Below, one piece after another: positions 61,801-64,000 of a stretch of 64,000 nt of DNA. The stretch comes from Nocardia cyriacigeorgica. Its GTDB lineage: Bacteria; Actinomycetota; Actinomycetes; Mycobacteriales; Mycobacteriaceae. How positions within the stretch are numbered: the stretch's first letter is position 1; every line of letters starts with the position of its first letter. The notes beneath the pieces were generated by a model. The model was not told where the DNA came from. It saw nothing but the letters and a program-made list of their open reading frames with translations, and ran no database searches. Both the position numbers and the translations under genes were made by a program. The stretch is from assembly GCF_010868145.1 (NCBI RefSeq), contig NZ_JAAGUY010000005.1:62001-126000 (forward strand), read 5' to 3'.

Positions 61801-62446
61801 TGCGCGAACCGGTACCGACCCGGTACCGCTCACGCTGTTCGTCGCAGAAGCTCGAAAGCCCCGCCTGGGTAACGACAACACCCTTGGGCAGACCGGTCGA
61901 ACCCGACGTATAGATCACGTAGGCAGGATGTTCGGCCCGCAGTTGACGCACTCGGTCGGCGAAGGTGATCGGTTCCGCCGTGTACTGATCACGCACCCGC
62001 GCCCCGGCCTGGTCGTCGATGACCAGCCAATCAACATGTCCCGGAAGGATTTCCGCGACGGCGCCGACGGTCAGGCCGACCACGACGCCGGAGTCCTTGA
62101 CCATGTGCTGGACCCGGTCGGCGGGATAGTTCGGGTCGATCGGCACGAACCCGGCGCCCGATTTGGCCACAGCCCATACGGCGACAACGGATTCGATGGA
62201 GCGGGGTATGCCGACAGCGACCAGATCCCCGGGTCCGACACCCCGGTCGATCAGCAAACGTGCCAGCCTGGTGGACATTTCGTCCAATTCGGCATAGCCC
62301 AGCTGACCGCGGGAGGCGCCCGCGTCGGCGAAGACGACGGCACGACCGCCCGGATTCGCCTCGACAGCAGCTGCCATCAGTTGCGGAAGTGTGGTTACCC
62401 TCGGCCGCCGGGTACGGGTCGGCCGTACACGAGCGGGACGAGTCAT
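49814..62446 (-). CDS. NRPS-B: four-module non-ribosomal peptide synthetase (A-PCP-(C-A-PCP)x3-TE), last module threonine
   Basis: 4210 residues from the ATG at 62446 with AGGAG nine bases upstream. Approximate motif centres: A1 TSGSTG 183, PCP1 565, C2 HHIAADG 753, A2 1238, PCP2 1621, C3 HHIAGDA 1840, A3 2359, PCP3 2836, C4 HHISADG 3021, A4 3506, PCP4 3898, TE GWSLGG 4030. No condensation domain precedes A1. The pocket codes of A1, A2 and A3 (DALFVGGI, DVWDFILV, DLWHLILV) are the same as in NRPS-A modules 1-3. A4 reads DFWNIGMV-H-K, the classical threonine code, with NQTPSAFYQL and NMYGITETTVHV around it. Module 3 has four in-frame linker insertions not found in NRPS-A. The first 34 residues, rich in Arg, match those of NRPS-A almost exactly. 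It is transcribed after NRPS-C and ends with its own hairpin. The threonine call is strong; other substrates are open. Confidence 0.96.
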   Translation of the reverse strand: MTRPARVRPTRTRRPRVTTLPQLMAAAVEANPGGRAVVFADAGASRGQLGYAELDEMSTRLARLLIDRGVGPGDLVAVGIPRSIESVVAVWAVAKSGAGFVPIDPNYPADRVQHMVKDSGVVVGLTVGAVAEILPGHVDWLVIDDQAGARVRDQYTAEPITFADRVRQLRAEHPAYVIYTSGSTGLPKGVVVTQAGLSSFCDEQRERYRVGTGSRTLHFASPSFDASVLELLLALGGAATMVVAAPTVYGGDELASLLRREGVTHAFITPAALASVDPAGLDDLRVVVAGGEACPPDLVRRWVRPVADGTREFFNGYGPTETTIMTNISAALSPDDTVTIGGPIRAITEYVLDERLTPVPTGVAGELYIAGAQLARGYHERPGLTAQRFVANPFDDNGSRLYRTGDLVRWNSAGDLEYLGRNDFQVKIRGFRIELGEIDAVLGRHASVDFAVTVGHRLDSGATILAAFVHLADGATVDTAALLEFASNSLPSHMVPTSVTVLDEIPLTPVGKLDRRALPTPRLQTKTFREPSGRTELLVTEVFAELLGTEAPIGADDDFFELGGNSLIATQAAARLGAAVDARIAARVIFESPSVTALAERLDDETGSGGRRALAPMDRPQHIPLSLAQQRMWFLNQFDTASAANNIPFALRLTGALDLAALRAAIGDVLDRHESLRTVYPATDGAGYQVILPAEQVLPELTPEPMSPERLPGWLVERALAGFDVAAEVPLRIEVAELGSDDHVLAVVVHHIAADGTSMAPLATDLVTAYLARIEGDAPRWEPLPVQYADYTLWQRDVLGDETDPESLAAQQLVFWREALAGIPDRLDLPADRARPTRSSGRGGTLTFAIDAATMTRLDRIAQDAGASLFMVVHAGFAALLARLSGSGDITIGTPVAGRGERELDGLIGMFVNTLVLRTQIDPDASFTELLAAVKDTDLAAFAHTELPFERLVDALDPVRSQAHHPLFQAALFFQNMTAPALELPGLTATAVEFDGAVAKFDLQLTVTPQADGGLSAMFTYATDLFDESSVAEFAARLRRMLRAVAADPSRMIGDADLLSIVERDRILHEWNDTRNPLTPELLLDGYRHAVAAHADAVALVYEGGQLTYREFDERVNRLARLLIEQGVGAESLVGLAVRRSLDLVVGMYAIVAAGGAYVPLDPDHPAERIAHILDTAQPVAVVTTTADAVEVPAGTPVLRIDAVDLERYDATPLRSSELLRPVLPEHPAYVIFTSGSTGRPKGVAVTHAAINNQIEWMLTEYPLGPDDVYLQKTATTFDVSLWGFFMPLRAGAKLVIATPDGHRDPVYVAETIAAQRVTVTDFVPSMLTVFAAHTAPGSCPSLAHLFVIGEALPPETVAAVRSVTDAAVHNLYGPTEAAVSVTYWQADPAEQRSVPIGLPQWNTRVYVLDSRLRPVPAGVAGELYLAGDQLARGYVRRPDLTADRFVANPFGAGERMYRTGDLVVWRGHADDAVLDYLGRTDFQVKFRGQRIELGEIETALLAQPSVSQAVTLVVPTTLGDQLVAYAVPAPGMMIDPQELRAAVSDTLPSYMVPAAIVALAGFPLNPSGKLDRTALPEPVFESREFRAPSTPAEEIVAGVFGEVLGIGRIGVDDDFFALGGNSLIATQAISRLGAALGVRVPVRALFEAPTVGALAAAVESKTPGRRTVELGSIERPHQLPLSLAQRRMWFLNRFDQDAAVGSAAYNLPFALRLTGALDVDALGAALADVVARHEVLRTVYPETTDGPVQVVLPPHAGAPVLSVRSVPESEVPEAVYALASTPFDVTDEVPLRAVLLRVQDADAAAIVRPAGGVDGQTAGRLTGGSRAGTYVLAVVVHHIAGDASSMAPLVRDVMVAYAARAAGAAPEWQPLPVQYADYALWQREVLGAEDDADSVAAQQITFWREQLAGLPDVLELPADRPRPAVASMAGARVPFEIDADTHAGLVAVARAHNATLFMVVHTAFAVLLSRLSASGDIAIGTPVAGRGERELDDLIGMFVNTVVFRTQVAGGESFADLLARQRESDLQAFAHADIPFERLVEVLNPPRSTAHHPLFQVGMSFQNVARAELELPGLAVSAVDADLDVSQFDLHLIVGDAYDSSGAATGIGGFFTYATDLFDASTVRAFADRLARVLAAVVARPDVVVGDIDVLDAVERERVTLGWNATEHTLAGDAAPTLAAILDAAVAAAPDRIALVADQSAEPQTESAHAGDRPAPTRDASPARPGLVSLTYAELDARVNRLARHLIATGVGPEARVALALRRSIDLVVAMYAVIRAGGAYVPIDPDQPAERTRYILETADPVCVVTNAEAGFVSVSAPVVSLDDLDLDAFSAVAITDADRVAPLRADHTAYVIFTSGSTGRPKGVAVPHRAIVNQLHWKTAEFGLTADDTVLLKTAATFDLSVWEFWSAVTCAGRLVIATPDGHRDPAYLAELIADQGVSTLHAVPSMLDALADAGLPRSLRRVLAIGEALPGALAQRVLRERPRIELFNLYGPTEAAVSITAHRVTPADQASVPIGAPEWNSRVYVLDSRLRPVAPGVTGELYLAGTQLARAYVARPDLTAERFVANPFEPGTRMYRTGDLARWVAASRSDSMRGGGRATGGHRAGELEYRGRTDFQVKIRGFRIELGEIEAALLALPGVAQAAVVARPDTHTGDRLVAYLVPDSVDSAVEPRHAAAVPEVRPKGLGGTAGGFADQTDGELTSERPRHGAHESRHHAHESSPLVVDGAAANDRSRHRAHESSSLAVDVSAVKMALSEALPSYMVPSAFVVLDALPLNVNGKLDRKALPEPEFDAKEFRAPSTATEKIVADVFAAVLGAHQVGADDDFFSLGGNSLLATQVAARLGAALDGRVPVRTLFEASTVAGLALKLEQHAGSGRHALTPMPRPDNIPLSLAQQRMWFLNQFDTASSVYNIPAAIRLTGDLDTEALAAAVGDLVARHEILRTTYPQTDDGPIQSVADTVSVHLAARPVDEHQVVNAVRDIVTAGFDVTCELPFRAGLLRITDTDHVLVFVAHHISADGWSMGPLTRDLMLAYAARSGGDDPRWTPLPVQYVDYSLWQRETLGDEADPDSVLATQTGYWRNALAGLPEELPLPADRPRPAAASYRGETFAIDLDAELHAALERVAAEHDATLFMVVHAALAVLLARLSGTTDIAVGTPVAGRGEAELDELIGMFVNTLVLRTEVDSAAGFDALLREVRGTDVAAFGHADVPFERLVELLDPVRSAARHPLFQVMLTFQNLAQTEVALPGLTVSAVDLDVAVAKFDLQVTIAEQPDAAGMSAVFTYATDLFDATTVRSFADRFRRVLAAVAADAGTVIGDIDLLAAGERDRVLHAWNTPGAWVPGTTLPDLIAEQAWRRPDAVAIRAGDTTLTFAELQRRANRVARALIARGAGPESLVAVAVARTEDLPVALLGVLATGAAYLPIDATYPAQRLEFLLEDATPVCVLTTSAERDRVPVGERPVVLLEDTADYSDARIDDADRTAPLRADNLAYVIYTSGSTGVPKGVGVTHRNVVELFANTQPLFGFGPGDVWTLFHSYAFDFSVWELWCALTHGGSVVVVDYLTSRSPELFRELLIREQVSVLNQTPSAFYQLAEADRDADGELSLRYVIFGGEALDSRRLARWYERHPLDAPRLVNMYGITETTVHVSFLSLQEDTARRSGLIGRAIAGLDARVLDDRLHPAPAGVQGEIHVAGAQLTRGYLGRPGLTATRFVADPYGAPGSRMYRTGDVGRWRDTVAPTALEYAGRSDQQVQLRGFRIELGEIEAALLRCPGVGHAVAVVHTDATTGDRLIGHVVPTAGATLDTAQLRAQVGEFLTGYMVPDAFVVLDALPLTPNGKLDHRALPEPEFAGATTFRAPETELQQAVAEVFADLLGATRVGLDDDFFTLGGNSLLATRAVSRLRAVTGVSVAVQWFFTDATVAGLATRLESPAPELDAGAALEVLLPLRPEGAAEPLFCVHPMYGLAWSYAGLTRHLPAGVPLYGLQSPALSGEGELPETLAELAHRYLTEIRTVQPHGPYRLLGWSLGGVLAHAIATELQAAGEEVTLLAMLDSHPDPDVAGFRAAVREALAELGLGTEVLGDGDDVYDLGDEALATLHAMIPSELLALTPERLRRVYRGAVRSAELISGYRPGVFDGTVEYFSAALAHPRQVTGSPRAADWQPYVSGSVMDHPVPVNHDQMTAPAALEVIGPRLAALLEPSA
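54199..54314 (-). repeat. In-frame tandem repeat in NRPS-B module 3
   Basis: The sequence GAGGACTCGTGCGCA with its flanks recurs at 54199-54229 and 54262-54292, 63 bp apart, and in part at 54298-54314. On the coding strand this gives three copies of a His-Glu-Ser unit (RHGAHES, RHHAHES, RHRAHES) in the A8-to-A9 linker, inside about 60 extra residues compared with NRPS-A. The reading frame is kept. Confidence 0.75.
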
Positions 62447-62696
62447 CGGCGGTAGCTCCTACGGCATCCTCCGACACCGATCACCGAGGACCGCCGCTCA
62501 TGAGTCAGTCGTCCATCGACTGCACGAATCATGAAAGTCTGCCCACCTAGCTGTCGAACACGTCTTCGCCAGGCTTCCAGCGCTTCTGCCCATTCGCCAA
62601 ACCGATAAGCTGTGTCACTTATCACAAGCCTTGCCCACCTGCACCGACCCGAGTTATCGGGGCAAGAATTCATGGGGCATTCACTGAGCGAAACAC
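62447..62696. other. Intergenic promoter region of NRPS-B
   Basis: Part of the 362-bp gap between NRPS-C and NRPS-B. It holds no credible gene and no continuation of the NRPS-C adenylation domain in any frame I checked. The ribosome site AGGAG lies next to the NRPS-B start. I could not place a promoter with confidence. Confidence 0.5.
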
Positions 62697-62718
62697 TGGC
62701 TGGTCACTTGACCAGCCA
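62697..62718. promoter_or_regulatory. Perfect 22-bp palindrome upstream of NRPS-B
   Basis: Arms TGGCTGGTCA and TGACCAGCCA are perfectly complementary around two bases (CT). With such a tight centre it is more likely a protein-binding site than a hairpin. It lies 250 bp before the NRPS-B start. It is a candidate operator of the NRPS genes. Confidence 0.55.
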
Positions 62719-62766
62719 ACTCTTCGACGGTTTGGGCCCGGACTGCACGACGGCGTCGACCGTCCG

Positions 62767-62790
62767 GCGGGCGGATCGAGACCCGCCCGC
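62767..62790 (-). terminator. Terminator-like hairpin after NRPS-C
   Basis: Arms GCGGGCGG and CCGCCCGC, eight perfect base pairs, around an eight-base loop, 18 bases after the NRPS-C stop on the minus strand. Together with the palindrome next to it, it suggests NRPS-B is transcribed on its own. Confidence 0.6.
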
Positions 62791-62808
62791 GGGACGCCAG
62801 AAACGCGC

Positions 62809-63624
62809 TCAGCCGCGACGCAGATCCGACAGCGTCAGCACGGTCTCGACACCCGACCACGCGGCGGGCGCCGGACCGTCACCGTCGATCACCACAGCCC
62901 GCAGATCCTCCAGCGCCGCCGGGTCGATGGCGCCGAGGCCCGCCTGATCGGTCAGCACATGCGTGACCCACTCGTCGGCCAGCTCATCGGTGAGCCCCGC
63001 CGTGCCAGGCACCAGCACCACCGAGGCGCCGACCGAACCTGCCGCGACCGCCTCGACCAGCGCACCGAACGCGGCGGCGCTGCCGTGCTGGAACAGCCGC
63101 GATTCGAAGGTCAGCTCGGCTGTCGCGACGAACCGCGCGGCCGCGGCGGCGAGGTCGTCGTAACTCACCGACATCGCGCCCGCGTAGGCGAGATCGGAGC
63201 CACGCAGGGCACGGGTGCGATGGGCGTAGGTGACCGGCCGCGGTGATTCCGCGGCGATCTCAGCGCTCACCGACGGGTCGTCGACCACGAGCCAATCGAC
63301 ACCGGCGACCGCCTGAACTCCGCCGGCGGTAATACCGACCTTGACCTCGAGGCCCGCCGCGGTCGCCGCGCCGATCGCCTCGAACGGCACCACCGCGGCA
63401 CCCGCCTTGAGCACCGCCCAGGCGGCGACCATCGCGTCCACGCCGCGATCCAGCCGTACCGCGACACCCGCACCGGGACCGCTGCCACGAGCGATGATCA
63501 CCCGCGCCAGCCGCGACGACTCGGCGTCGAGGTCCTGGTAGGTGAACACCTCCGCCCCGGAGACGACCGCAGGGCCCTCGGGATCGTCTTCGACGGTGGC
63601 GGCGAGGGTCTGGCTCAGTGCGGT
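62809..63624 (-). other. Adenylation-domain remnant lacking the ATP-binding loop
   Basis: C-terminal 271 residues of NRPS-C. They are homologous to an A domain from its start to about the A5 region, with about ten residues removed exactly at the A3 loop and motifs A4-A5 eroded. The rest of the fold seems kept, with no frameshift or in-frame stop before the real end. Confidence 0.8.
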
Positions 63625-64000
63625 ACCCGCCGTCACGGCGACCTCGGCCTGCGCCGGCTTGGCCACAGGCGCGGCCGTCATCCGTTCCCGCTCGGCGGCA
63701 TCGAGGATATCGATATTGCCGATCCGGATCTGCGGGTCGGCAGCCACCGCGGTGAGGATGCGCTCGAAGCGTCGGCCGAAGGCCTGCGCGGTCGACTCGT
63801 CGAACAGGTCGGTCGCGTAGGTCAGGACGGTGATCAGGTCACCAGGGGTCCCGTCGCCCTCATGTCGCGGATCGACATTGACCTGCAGATCGAACTTCGC
63901 GGCGATGGCGCCCGCGTCCAGCGCGGTCACCGTCAGGCCGGGCAACTGCAAACTGGGCTGCTCGTTGTTCTGGAACGAGAGCACCGTGCCGAACAGCGGA
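62809..64000 (-). CDS. NRPS-C: 3' end of an NRPS gene, condensation domain followed by a truncated adenylation domain
   Basis: About 396 residues are visible; the N-terminus is beyond 64000. The first 125 or so are the end of a condensation domain ([45 protein letters not shown]), joined to the usual C-to-A linker. Then about 270 residues align with the N-terminal subdomain of an adenylation domain, most like A1 of NRPS-B: RLARVIIARGSGPG, AAWAVLKAGAAVVP, GVDWLVVDD, VTHVLTDQAGLGAIDPAALEDLRAVV. The ATP-loop TSGSTGxPKG is absent by a clean deletion (AYAGAMSVSYDD). The pocket aspartate motif is gone. The C-terminal subdomain, carrier domain and thioesterase are missing. The stop is followed by a hairpin. 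It may act as a non-enzymatic end piece or a docking domain for NRPS-B and/or NRPS-A. Confidence 0.93.
   Translation of the reverse strand, partial: PLFGTVLSFQNNEQPSLQLPGLTVTALDAGAIAAKFDLQVNVDPRHEGDGTPGDLITVLTYATDLFDESTAQAFGRRFERILTAVAADPQIRIGNIDILDAAERERMTAAPVAKPAQAEVAVTAGTALSQTLAATVEDDPEGPAVVSGAEVFTYQDLDAESSRLARVIIARGSGPGAGVAVRLDRGVDAMVAAWAVLKAGAAVVPFEAIGAATAAGLEVKVGITAGGVQAVAGVDWLVVDDPSVSAEIAAESPRPVTYAHRTRALRGSDLAYAGAMSVSYDDLAAAAARFVATAELTFESRLFQHGSAAAFGALVEAVAAGSVGASVVLVPGTAGLTDELADEWVTHVLTDQAGLGAIDPAALEDLRAVVIDGDGPAPAAWSGVETVLTLSDLRRG

Noticed and set aside
62447..62808. Possible continuation of the NRPS-C adenylation domain by frameshift
   Set aside because: None of the frames in the gap carries A6-A10, carrier or C-domain motifs, and a hairpin follows the stop, so the short end looks real.

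Overview
The window comes from a G+C-rich actinobacterium that makes mycolic acids, most likely Nocardia or a close relative such as Rhodococcus. The grounds are two secreted antigen-85-type mycolyltransferase paralogues, F420-type oxidoreductase families, IdeR-like iron boxes, an actinobacterial S10 ribosomal operon with the usual S3 C-terminal tail, and very large NRPS genes. No tRNA, rRNA, CRISPR array, integrase or insertion sequence was seen.

Layout. (1) 1-6.2 kb: a minus-strand hydroxamate siderophore operon. An MbtG-like amino-acid N-monooxygenase is followed by a formyltransferase and then an NRPS that runs off the left edge. Two IdeR/DmdR-like boxes sit in front of the first two genes. 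(2) 6.2-13.8 kb: ordinary metabolic genes. These are a quinone-oxidoreductase-like MDR enzyme divergent from an HxlR regulator, a translationally coupled chorismate-lyase-like/FAD-monooxygenase pair, a PPOX-fold protein, an RluA pseudouridine synthase, a CPBP protease, an F420 luciferase-like oxidoreductase and a zinc-ribbon hypothetical protein. (3) 13.9-19.2 kb: the complete 11-gene S10 operon (rpsJ to rpsQ), minus strand, closed by a strong hairpin. (4) 19.7-32.6 kb: envelope and lipid genes. These are a hotdog thioesterase-like protein, a secreted lipase, two antigen-85 homologues, a lycopene-cyclase-like flavoprotein, a Drr-type ABC exporter, an ALDH-fold protein, a tandem TetR regulator, a crotonase and an SDR. 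(5) 32.8-64 kb: three consecutive minus-strand NRPS genes. In transcriptional order they are NRPS-C (only its 3' end is visible), NRPS-B (4 modules, thioesterase) and NRPS-A (5 modules, thioesterase).

The NRPS locus is the most unusual part. NRPS-B and NRPS-A both begin with an adenylation domain and have no condensation domain in front. They share an almost identical arginine-rich N-terminal leader and the same order of three specificity codes. NRPS-C ends in a condensation domain followed by an adenylation-domain remnant from which the TSGSTG ATP-binding loop has been cleanly lost. One reading is that NRPS-C hands its chain to an A-first partner, with the protein break between C and A, and that two alternative partners exist. 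NRPS-A also carries an epimerization domain without its active-site histidines. The last module of NRPS-B has the classical threonine code. The final product is unknown.

Specificity codes were read by eye against the GrsA/EntF frame. Starts were chosen by homology, Shine-Dalgarno sequences and overlaps with neighbours. Nothing was computed or searched.
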